Shown: positions 1 to 11,000 of the stretch, piece after piece | How the letters are laid out: each line of letters starts with the position of its first letter | Numbering within the stretch: the stretch's first letter is position 1 | Assembly: GCF_965638725.1 (NCBI RefSeq) | Contig: NC_134982.1 | Location: 64,293,816-64,357,815, forward strand | Reading direction: 5' to 3' | Length of the DNA: 64,000 nucleotides | Source: Aptenodytes patagonicus | Lineage: Eukaryota; Chordata; Aves; Sphenisciformes; Spheniscidae | Notes under the pieces: model-generated | Database searches by the model: none | Told to the model about the DNA's origin: nothing | What the model saw: only the letters and a program-made list of their open reading frames with translations | Translations under genes and position numbers: made by a program

Positions 1-890
1 CACTTGGATTTGTAACATTTTTATGACTGAGCATAAAATAGTTTGCTATTAAAAGAAGACTTCACCAATTAATTTTTTTTTTCCCCTCAAGCACAAAAGG
101 ACATGTGATATTGTTGGAAGCATTCTTGCTAGGCAAGTCAGGATATGTGGAGGGAAGAATACGGAGGGAAGAATACTCCTACTACCAACGAAGGTACATA
201 TTTTTTTCTTCTTAGAATCATATTCATGCAGTCCTTCACTTTCAGGAGTACAGGACTTTAATTAGTAATTAGGAAATACAGGGCAAGTCCAGTATTCTTG
301 AAGTTCCAACCAACTATGAGTTTTTAAGAGTGATCTGTTAAATTTAGAACATCAGCTCTATTAAAAAATGTTTTCTTCTAGTTTCCTTCTGCAGATTTAC
401 TGTAAAAAAAGGAGTCCTTAAACAATCACCAGTAACAACTTACAAGAAAAATGCATCAACCTCAGAAACCTATCAAGCTTCTTTAAGAGTAACTTCAGTA
501 AAGAATATTTTTTGTAATCTTGTACTAGAATTTCCCCAGGATAGCTTTTCTTTCTAAAAAACTAATTAAAAAAAAAAAAAAAAAAAAAAGGGGGCAGCTT
601 AAAAAGCTGAAAGCTCCAAGTTGAAACAGAAAAATCCTTTCACTTGTCATATTCTGAACAGTCTTTCAAATATTGACACAGTTTCTTTCCTGAAACTGAC
701 AATGCACCTGTGATTTCCAGCTCTTACATACTTTTCAGCATTGCATATTAGTGCATTATTAACATCCAACTTCACTTTCAGACCAAGGAAGGGAAGACTC
801 TCTTATTGAAAAGTACAGCAAGTTCTGCCTGGTAGCTCCCACATTTTCCTTAACTTCCACATTCAGTTACCAGAGTCATTGCGTTCATTG
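1..890. other. Intergenic, no gene seen
   Basis: AT-rich sequence with no recognisable exon. It holds a two-copy 14-bp tandem repeat (ggagggaagaatac, 149-176) and a run of 22 A at 568-589. Confidence 0.6.
568..589 (+). repeat. Poly(A) tract
   Basis: Uninterrupted run of 22 adenines, followed by GGGGGCAGC. No retroposed gene body could be recognised upstream, so it is called only as a simple repeat. Confidence 0.8.
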
Positions 891-953
891 CGAGCGGTTG
901 GACTCGATGATCTTAGAGGTCTTTTCCAACCTCAATGATTCTATGATTCTATA
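891..953 (+). mobile_element. CR1 LINE 3'-end remnant
   Basis: Contains the CR1 3' tail: ggttggactcgatgatctta, then gaggtcttttccaacctcaa and two copies of the terminal ATTCTATG octamer. It has the same tail type as the CR1 ending at 63130 (tcgatgatcttagaggtctt). Only the last ~60 bp is present, which is common for CR1 because most copies are severely 5'-truncated. Confidence 0.9.
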
Positions 954-3060
954 ATAAGCACCACATAGAACAGGATTGGAAGCTAGACATTGTCTTTAAA
1001 TCAGCAGCTAATCCCCCAAAATTTCACAGCTTTGACTCTAGAAGCCAACTTGTTTTTGGTTCTCTGTCAAATAAGCAAAAGCAATTTCTGTATTTCAGCC
1101 TTACTACTAATTTGTAAAACAGGAAGGTTCAGAGTTATATTTACTGTTCTCTCCAAGGGAATGCCACCTCCACCAACGTCCAGGTGTAGAACTTGGGTGT
1201 TAACTCTGAGTTGTTTCATTTTCTGGAAGTTGTATATTATTAGCTGTTTCAACACCATTTTCTCAGACGTCATCTAGGCAGGACTTAAATTAGAATTTTC
1301 AGATGGTTTGGGGTTTTTTTTGTGAGATGAAGGACTAATTAGATTGCTAGCTACATGCATTGTTATTTTGCAGCTGTTTCAGATTATAGCTATGAGTAGT
1401 TCATTTATAGATCTCAGATTATGTATGCCTTCTCTAAATCAAAAACTGTTAGCCATACTTGCAAAAAATGGATAAATAAAGCCCTCAAATATAGTTGACT
1501 GAGATCATAAAGTGAAAACATAGAAGAGCCATGAACTACATTCTTTCTTCCTCTGTCCTCCCAGAATTGAATGCTTTGTAAATAAGACTTGCAATAACTG
1601 GCTTTGTGTTTATAGATAAATATGATCTGTGAACCAGTATGATAGCCTAGGACTCACATTGCTACTAGCAAAGAATGCTTGGAAAAAAGTGTTCCTAAAT
1701 TGCTACTATTTGGAACTGGCATCTAGTTTTAGAACTACAAATGTTTTTAGATAAGTATGTAAGTTTTGTGAGTACAGTAAGAGAGACAGGGCATGCTTCT
1801 CCATTGAAACCCTTCATCAATTTAAGGCAATTATGCTTTTTAAAAGAAAAATCAGATTGATCAGCAATAAATTCTAGATTACACATGTTGAAAGTATGAG
1901 CCAGAAGTTTCCACCACTAAAAAAAGATCCACACTGCTGCTTTCTATAGCAGCTCAGTCTTTCTCAACATATAAAGAATTTCATAATTTTTAAACGCAGT
2001 AATAATACAAAATCCTTTGATTACTGATATGTAAACTACTTCACTCTGATCTTTTGCTTCAATTATTAAAGAATCTTTCTGCTCTTTAAAAAGAGTAAGC
2101 TGCAGTAAGCTTACAGTTCTAGCTGAGCTCTGCTGTAATAACCTGGCCTGTTGCATCTTCCAAACATTTCCTAATTCTGATGGCTCCATGTACCACAGAT
2201 GGTGCCCTTGCACTTACTTCAAAAAAGTTACTATTGTGACAGAAAAGTTCAAATATATCCCTGCTTTTGTTTGACTCAAAAATATTGTAGTGATGTTATA
2301 CCTTGCTACCTGTGGCAATGTGTTTGTGTGAAAATTGAAGTAACTGTGAATTAAGGTGAAGCACATTGTTCAAATCCCATTTTTAGTCAAGTTACAAACC
2401 CTAAATATATTGTGAATTGTCCACATCATAAAAGACATCAGAAAACCAACACTCCTGACTGCCTAGTTTACAATTCAGAGCATCCTGCTCCTACTAGGGA
2501 ACAATATAAAGCTAAATATGCTCCTTGAAAAAGGAATGATTTTGCTGTCAGACTAGATCCAAACAATATCTTTAAAATAAAAAGCAGCGACTTAATTCCA
2601 CTAAGTCTTGTTGTAAACTTCCTTCTTCTTAACAGACCTTTCCAAATAATATTAATTTTCATTATTGTCATCCATTTTGCTTTTAGAAATTGACTTCTGT
2701 ACATCATATAACATTTACTTACACTGGTAATTATACCCCCACCACCACCATGAAGTGCTGAGACTTGCAACTTCAGAAGATAAGCATTGCTAAGTCAGTA
2801 AAAGTCTACAAGGAACTTAGCTTTCACTAGGTGTCTGAGTTGATATGGCTTAATGCATTTTAAATACCACTAAAGTAATTGTTTCAATTAAAACGTGTTG
2901 TACAGTTTGAACAGCAGTATTCCTTGCTCAAGATATCTCTGCAATAGTAATATTTGCATTTGACTTGAAGTCAAGAGGAAGGTAGAACTGTACCTTCCTT
3001 CCTCTCTAGTTTATCAGGGAAGGGAACTGCTAAGTTCAAGTAGCCTATTCCAGTGCTGTC
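954..3060. other. Intergenic, no gene seen
   Basis: AT-rich, with short ORFs on both strands and no recognisable protein similarity. A small CCACCACCACCAC run sits near 2730-2750. Confidence 0.6.
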
Positions 3061-3215
3061 AGCGATTCCGATAGGTAGCGTGGATGCAGCCGCCAGGATG
3101 CCATAGAGGAGGTCTTGCAGTCTGCATGGCCCCTCTTTATAATACGCCTACACTCGCTACGAGTCACTAATAAATCCACCGGAGACTGGTAGCTTGCTAT
3201 ATCTCTGAGTGTGGC
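3061..3215 (+). mobile_element. Possible ERV LTR fragment (CpG-rich patch)
   Basis: A compact segment unlike its surroundings. It has eight CpG dinucleotides between 3061 and 3185, a TATA-like tttataata at 3136-3144, and AATAAA at 3169-3174, followed by about 40 bp of possible R/U5 (ccaccggagactggtagctt). A TATA box followed about 30 bp later by a poly(A) signal is LTR-like. I cannot name a family and no terminal TG...CA pair was found. It could instead be a small unrelated CpG-rich element. Confidence 0.35.
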
Positions 3216-6200
3216 TAATTCCTTAAATCACCTGAAGTTGTAGTGCTTAAGGAGAAATAGTGACATTTTTTCTTTGTCACGAAATGCAGAAACGCGATAT
3301 ACAATGGGGAGTCTCTGCATTATTTTCCTTCCTTCCACCTCCTGCTTGGTCATGTCACAGATTCAAAGTCTTCAACAGACGGAACAACTAGAAGAAACAT
3401 ATCCGTTTCCACTGTTAATTGTATCATTACCTGTAACTGACAAGTTAACTTGTTTTTTCCATCCAGCTTCCCACCTAATTGTCACTAAAATGCTAAAAAC
3501 ATGTAATAGGAAAAAACTCATGATATAGGCTCGTCACACAGGACACAAAAGGCAGGCAGACTCCTACAAAGAAATTTTGAGGACTGAAAGCCAACAATAA
3601 ATACCTGTCTTGTCCCTCCTGTTAAAGGAGTGTGTAGTTATATGCAAGTTCAAATTACTTCCAGAGATGAAACCTGGACTAAGATTGGTAGGACTGCTGT
3701 TTATTCAGTTGCATGTGTTACTTTTCCTTTGTATAATTGTAGGCATCTGGAAATGGAGGAGGGGTGTTGGGGAAGGAGGGAAAGTTGGTTCACTGACCTG
3801 TTAGCCCACGCAAGACTTTTGACACCAGTAACCTTGAGTGGGGCACAGATACCATTTGCAAACATGTTTAGATTTCTATTCAATTTTGTGCCAAAGTATG
3901 CACCAGCAAGTTTAATATCAGGTAAAGCACCTTTTATACTCTTTGTTGTTTAAAAATAATATATTTGTGAAACAGATCGATAATACATAACACTGGAAAT
4001 GGGTGCTTCTTCCCAAAAGTACACATGTAAAAAAAAAAGGAAACAACATTTGTGAGTTTATCTGTCTTTTAAGCAAGTCTGAAAATGATAACTATGTAAT
4101 ACAGTTGCCAGTTGTCTGTCCTTTATAATTTTAAATAGATCTGCATTTTAACTTTATTTATTTGCCAATTTTTTATATACTTTAAAGTTACACTTTTGAA
4201 CTCAAGCTAACTTTTTATTTTCCTAGGCTGTTACAAAACAGATTTTCAGTATTCTTGTAAACTGCAGACCATTTTTGAATAGTCCTTTGTCTTTTCCTAT
4301 GGACCAGTTACCACTAATGAGTCTGCAGTCCCCTTTTTACTGTACTCTTCCAATAAATGTAAAATATTTGTATCAAGCTGTCTCATTTTATTTGGTATTT
4401 ACAGGTTGTGTTTATTCACTTGCTTCTGTAATCAAGTGGAAGATCAACTCTAGTAACATTGCTGTTGGGAATAGCTACAATTCAAAATACTCTATTTCAC
4501 AAAGAAAAAAATCAATTTTATTTGAATTTTTTTGGCAATTTCTGGAGTTAATATCTGTGTGATCCTCACAGTTTGGCTGTCACTTTTGCTTACATGTTGA
4601 AACAGGCTGAGAACTTCGGGGCTGGAGCTCTGCAGTTTTGAGGATGTTACACCACGGGTTTCTCTTCAAGCCAGAATTCTGTTAAGAAGCTAGGCACTGG
4701 AAAGCAAACGTGTATTCTGCACCCCAACAGCAACGCAAAAATCTACAAGTGTTTCCAGTTAAAAGCAATGCAGCAATCTAAAGACATATCCAAGCTTTAT
4801 ACTGTTTCTTTCACATGATCTAGTGCTCTGTTCCCTTTATATTAAAAAAAACCATATTACATTTCAAATGCAAGTTGCATTTTAAAGCAGATTGTTTAAA
4901 GCCACTTTATGCTTTACTTTGAATGAAACCAATCTCCGCAATAATTGCCATTTTCACCACACTTCGATGCAATTTCTTTGATTGCCATAATCCCTTCTTA
5001 ATATAAAGACTGTGATACCAAAATATGACTGAGGTAAAAAATCAGAATTATTATGCCTTAAAAAATTTTAAACGACTCTTTTGAGATCTCGTGGATAATG
5101 TAAAGTATGAATAGCCCCTTGAAGGACCCCTTCCACTGCCTTATGCTCCCTACAGATGCACTTTGTTTAAACACCCAACAACGGGTAGAAAGACAGGTTT
5201 TTGTGTACCTGCACCCTTACACAGTGTTATTAAGCACACTGCGTGCTGGCACAGCACTGCGATTTGAAAGACCTGGTGCCTGACTTAAGAAAGAGTTAGC
5301 AAAGAAGCAAATTTATGGCACTGGTTCATAAGTGGGACTGAGGTAGTTCTCCCCACCATCTCCCAATAATCATGGATGGAAGAGATGCAAGTCCAAAGCT
5401 CATCCCTGAATTTACCAGTGTGTGTTGAAACAGAAGACAACACAGCATGGGATTGCACATAGCTCTGGTACAATTCTGCTAAGACTAATTTATTAGCAGG
5501 ATAATTTTAGAAGAGGCTACTGCAACTAAATCTGTTCTGCTCAGTGATGCCTGGCCTCCAAATAATAAAAACATGTTTGAAAACCTGCTACTGCCAAACA
5601 TTGAGCAGTACAGGGTCATCAAATTTCCTCATGTGAAGTGTCACAGCAGTTAATTAGGAATGAGGCTAAAGAAAGGAGCCTTCAAGGTGATCAGGGCCTT
5701 TGTACAGTCCTACATTTTTTCAGTTTAGAAGTAGATTCAGAGGACTTGGAGTTTAAAAGATTAAGTTGATAAGACTTCTCAGAAGATCCCAAAAGACATT
5801 AGGCACCTAAGGATGACTTTAAATGGCAGATCACAGCATTTCCATATTCTTGAGATGCCTGATTTAACCACTGAGGCACATCTTCCCTTAACAGACCTAA
5901 CAGTCTGCAGTAGCAAAATGGTCCCATGCAGGAAAACATAGCCCCCAATTCCAACATGACCATAATACTTCATTTCATATTACGGTTCAATTTTCCCACT
6001 TGAGACTTTTCTTGCCTAGCTGACTTGTGAGTCCTAACTTTGCAGGTACTGTACAACTGGCAAAACTCCACACAGAAGACATTTGGGCACAGGAGTGTTC
6101 ATACTGGATAGCAGTGCTTGTATCCATCCAATTTTTTCTAATCACCCAACATTTGCATGTCAAAGCTAAATCATTTCTTTTTGTCTGCAAGTGACGGACA

Positions 6201-7875
6201 TATCTCCCTCTCTTTTAGATCCAAATACTGCGCATGCAAAGATGTTTTGATACTTGGGTACAAAACCTCCCTTGAAATTTGGCAGAAATACTGTTTTTGT
6301 TAAATGAGGGAGAGACATTAATCTTGCTCAGAGACACAGAAGAGGCTCACAGCTGAGGACTCCAAACAGAAGTATGTGCCTGCCTTCAGCCAAATGTAAG
6401 GCATTTGGGGAGTTAGTGGAAGAGCAGGGAGGGGGAGAGTTGTTCTGGGGAGTGGGTTTTCTCTTTTCCAGCATATTCAATTTAGTGGCCCACTGGGTCT
6501 TGCTGACTTCCATGAATGTTGCTCCTGGGTCCCTAAGTCTCCACCGCCTTCACACTCTGGGAGTTTAGCTCAGGCCAAGGACCACAGAGGGCTTGAAAGC
6601 CAAGTATTCCCGTATTTAAGATGTTCGGTGGATCTACCCCCAAAAACCAAATAGGTCTGAGGAAACCTGCAATAAGTCGCACTTGCTCAGCGTGAAGCCC
6701 GAGGACCATCACAGGTCACCCAGTGTGAAGTTCCAGCAGTGCCAGAATTACAAGTTTCTGATATGAAAATGGTTTGAAGGACTGTGTGGTCTCCATCACA
6801 CACATTCACTGAGGCTACTCTGATGCTAGATTTCAGTCCTCCTTCAAGTCATGTTCTAGTCATAAGAAATGCAAGAATACAGTAACATCACTGATACGGA
6901 CTGAGTTGCAGCCATACACTTTTCACTTCAAAGGACACCATACATATAACCACAGAGAAAATGCAAGTCAATGACATGGGCAGACACCACTAACCCTACA
7001 ATGCACAGAGCTCTTCTTTAATGCAGTTTCATCAGTATTCATCTCCTCCTCCATCCCCCTCAGTTCCTTGCAACTCTGCCACGCTAAAAGCACTGCTGCT
7101 AAACAGTCTTCAGAAATGCATCTGAACTAAAGAAATAGCTCTGTGTTGAGAATACAAAATAATGAGACACTGCTCTAATTTTCTAGTAACTAAGCTCCCA
7201 CAGCTTTCAGTGACCTAATATTCTGCAAACAGAAGTCAAGGAAAAGTAAAATCAAACTACTAGCTAGCTTTGAATCCTCAAAGGAACAGACTGGCATTTG
7301 ACCATGCTGTAATGGAAAGAAGCATGCATCTTCAACACAGATTTTCGACTCATGATGTATTAGTTCTCTGACAGCTGAAGGAAAAATTAGATTGCATATA
7401 CTCAATATAGCTGGAGTATATTGAAATAGTTTCCTAGTTCCTCTCTTAAAAGCTTGCATTTCTAAGTGTAATTCACTAAAGAGAAGGCACAGAGAAGGGT
7501 AAGTAGGATAATCCAGTTGCTAAAATTTAGTCTGTGCAAATCAGCAGCTATGAAAGCCCGTCCTGTTAACGCTAACACATAGAAGTCACAGCCACTGTAA
7601 ATTTAGACCAACACATACTAAGCACTTCTTACATAAAAATTTTGACTTCTAAACACCCTTACTTATCTAAACTTGCAGCCCTGTGCGTTCAAAAAAATCC
7701 TTTCCAATACTCTATAAACCCAAGTCTGAAATGAAAAAAATGCGGTGACCTAGATCTAGCTAGATATAATTAGAGCACTTTCTAATATGATGGAGCTAGA
7801 TAGGTAGTTTCCATTTCACTCACAGTTATGAACCCAGAGGGTCAGGTCTCTAACATCTGGGCCTGTCTAGGGGTC
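3216..7875. other. Intergenic, no gene seen
   Basis: About 4.7 kb of mostly AT-rich DNA. All ORFs are short (about 110 codons or fewer) and frequently overlap on both strands. No domain, splice-consistent exon chain, RNA gene or recognisable repeat was found. Confidence 0.55.
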
Positions 7876-8051
7876 ATTTTTGTGCTATGCAGCTGATTTA
7901 TTGAGAGATACCTTGACCTTCAGTCTTTCCCCAGACTTCAGGTGGACCTGACCCGGGGGGTGGGACCTCGTGGACCAGGGGTGGTCAAGTCCACTGAAGT
8001 CTGGGTAAAGACAGAAAGTCAGTCTCTCAATCAGCTGCATAGGACAAAAAT
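7876..8051. repeat. Imperfect inverted repeat (foldback element), 176 bp
   Basis: The left arm begins atttttgtgctatgcagctg at 7876. The right arm ends at 8051, and its reverse complement begins atttttgtcctatgcagctg. Pairing continues through gagaga, cagtcttt, cccagacttcag, tggac and a G/C-rich centre (7955-7975), giving arms of about 80 bp with small indels. It could be a MITE-like non-autonomous DNA element, an ancient hairpin repeat or a transcribed hairpin. No flanking target duplication was found. Confidence 0.75.
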
Positions 8052-11000
8052 AGCGCTGTTAACAGAAAAGCAGGTGAAAAAAAAATCAATCAACAAGTGA
8101 TACAAATGGGGCAGTTCCAAGTTTTTACCCATATATGGCTTGGTTATAGTCTAAACTATATGCAAAGACTAAATTTTACTTGACACGGGGACTGAAACCA
8201 AACTGCTCTCTCACTTAGAAGCCTCAGTGGTTGATTTTGCAGTTGAAGCAGAACTGTTGTTTTTTTATATAAATCCAAATTTGCAGGTTTAGTTGTTGGA
8301 TCTGATCTTGCCCAGTCTACTGCCTGCAGATTTTCTGCTGGTGGAGGTACAGCAAGCCATCTGGGTTTTCATTTTCAGGTCCTCCCAGGCCCTCCCAGTG
8401 CTTCTGAGGTGAGATACGTCCCTGTATCTCTCACCTTCAGGGATAACTCCAGAGGTGTCTTCAGAGCACACCTCCTGAGTAAGCCTCTTCCAAAACACAG
8501 CCGGGGATATGACTTCTCTCTCCTGCTGCCACATGCATGGCCCAGTGTCACCCACGAGCCACTTCCTGGCCCTTCTGTTATGAAACCTGCCCTGATTTTG
8601 GGCTGAGGGCTGGGTCTCCCACACCGTGGGGCTGCCAGCATCTTTCCCCAGCTGTGGACATTGGGGAACAAAGTTGCCAAGACTCAAAAATGACAGCCTG
8701 TTTCACACAAGAGTGTTCGCTGGGCTTAAAATCAAGCCAGCATGAAGCCCAGGGTAAGAGGCGAGGAATATTCTCAGTGTGCTCATTTCGGAAGTCGGTG
8801 TGTTTTTAGAGCAGCTCTTTCATCATTTCGTCCTTCATTTTGTAAGTCACAGCAAGCGCACAGTCCAAACGCCCTCTTGTGACCAGGGCAATGCCTTCTG
8901 CCTCTCAGGAGTACAAAGCCCTCACTTGGCATTGACAATAAATGGGGAGGATAGTGAGCACTTCCATTACATCAAGTCAGAAGATTTTTAGAGTACTTCA
9001 TCACAAACAGGCAACCCACGCACTTCAGACATACTTGGATCAGCAGCAACAGGCCCAACCCCAAAACCTCTTTTTGTTTTTAAAAACAGGAGAGCTTCTC
9101 AGCCGGTCCCCCATGACGCTGCTGTCCCAGCAGGGTTTCTTACAGCACCGTAAGAGACAGACAATTCTGCTTTCTTGCTGTAACGTATATAGCAGGATTC
9201 CTGCTTGATATCTGTCTACTTCAGCCAGCTCTCCCTCAGACTGGGCAGCTCTGTCAAGCTTAGGAGGCTTTTTTTTTTTTTTTAAACAGCAGTAATATTT
9301 GAGGAGGAAAACTATGAAAAACCCTTGCTATTAGAAGCAGTTGGCTAGCTTTGAAGAGGCTGTCAGCCATGACTGCCCTTTCCTACAGTAGCTGAAATTT
9401 CAGGTACCAGTGATGCTTTTAATAGTCTTGAACAAAGAGTTTCAATTGTTATTTGTACAAGATAGCATGTTTCAGCTCCACTGTTCCTTTACAGGAAAAT
9501 AGGTTTGCCTTGTATTCCAGGACAGAAAATAATTCCACTGAACTTTTGTCTAAGCACCTGTCTTTTGATCCCATCAGATTCACTCTTCATACAGGCATTT
9601 ATATGAGACTCCTGGGACAACAAATGCTTTTTTCTGACAAGTGTTCAACATATTACGGTAACCAATTATGAGGTTTCCTGAACGAGCTGAGCAGTGGAGA
9701 GTTATCCACAGACACCCCAAAACTCACCAGCTCCCATCCCCACCAATTACACTTGTACAGAAAAAGCCTGCAGAGCAGGGGCTGGGTATGGCACAACCAC
9801 CACCTCCTTGTAGCCACTCAACAGACTTAATTAAAACAAAATATTGAGGGCAAGGAACCTTTAAAACTGTTTGACCTTCTAAAACATGCTAGGCTAATCC
9901 AGGCAGGAACACAGCTGTTGACATCCACCCTCCCCTTTTTTCATTTTTTGGAAAGTTGGTCCCTTCAAAAGAGTATGCCAGCCTCCAGTTCCCAGGCTTT
10001 CGATACAGGGCACAGGGAGGAATTTTAAATATGAGGCAGTGCACTTGAAGTGCCACAGGGTGGAGCTCGCGACACCAATCACACTTCCACACGCTGGTCC
10101 CATCAATCTGAAATTTTTCTGTGTTGTGAAAGAGCTGCAGACGTGCTGGTTGAAAAAAGCAGACGGGCAGGGTCATTCCTCAGATAGGGGTGGAGGGATA
10201 GGGGTGGAGGGAGAAGGGCAGCGCCAGCTGCTCTCCCAGTGTAAGCATCCCATAGGTGTTTACATGAAACAGTCATTGGAGTAAAACTCACTGGGGCTCA
10301 AGGTTAACCAGTATTCCCACAAGCACCGACATTCCTCTTTGGAGGCCCAGACGCAAACACTTCCCTCCTCTGGCCCTGTGAAGGTTTTATTTTCGCAACA
10401 GGGGGAGGCAAGTGGGGAGAAAAGTCCTTGCCCAGCAGCTGTGACCTTGGCTTTCTCAGCCTCCATGGCTGCAAGGGAAGCTTTACCAAGGCCTTGTGAA
10501 CAAAGTAAATCACCACTCCCTGCAGACCCAATTCCAGCTGTGGCTACTGAACTGGGGAAAGTATCAAGCCCCATTTTGGGTCTCCCAGATGGGCTTCATC
10601 CAGAAACGTGTGCAAGACACTCAGCTAGCATGGAGGCAGCACCGGACCTTCCCCCGGCAGGGCTCGACCTGCCCCTTCAACAGCCGAAGTCTACAGCCAT
10701 CAGCAGCCTGCACACCACTGCCTTGGACCTTGGTGGCTCCCACCCAGCATCCTGCATCCTTCCACATGTCTGTCCCACTCTCCTCTGAGCTGAAAGACAT
10801 CACCTGAAAGCAGTTCCTGAAAGCCAAAGACTATAGATGACTTTGGAAAGCATAAACAACATATGCCACAGTCTGTCACTCAGGGATTATTAGGTTTATT
10901 GCTAGAACTCCTCTAATTACAAGATCACTGTGAAATACAAGATTTAAGTGAATTTAAAACTACGAAATGGGAAAATTCATGGAGCCTTTTAATTTTTCTG

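Noticed and set aside
990..1277. 95-codon ORF overlapping ORFs on the other strand
   Set aside because: No domain, no splice context, and the reverse strand is equally open. Treated as chance.
7876..8051. Calling the inverted repeat a microRNA gene
   Set aside because: The hairpin is longer than a typical pre-miRNA, the loop is GC-rich and no seed family was recognised. It is kept only as a foldback repeat.
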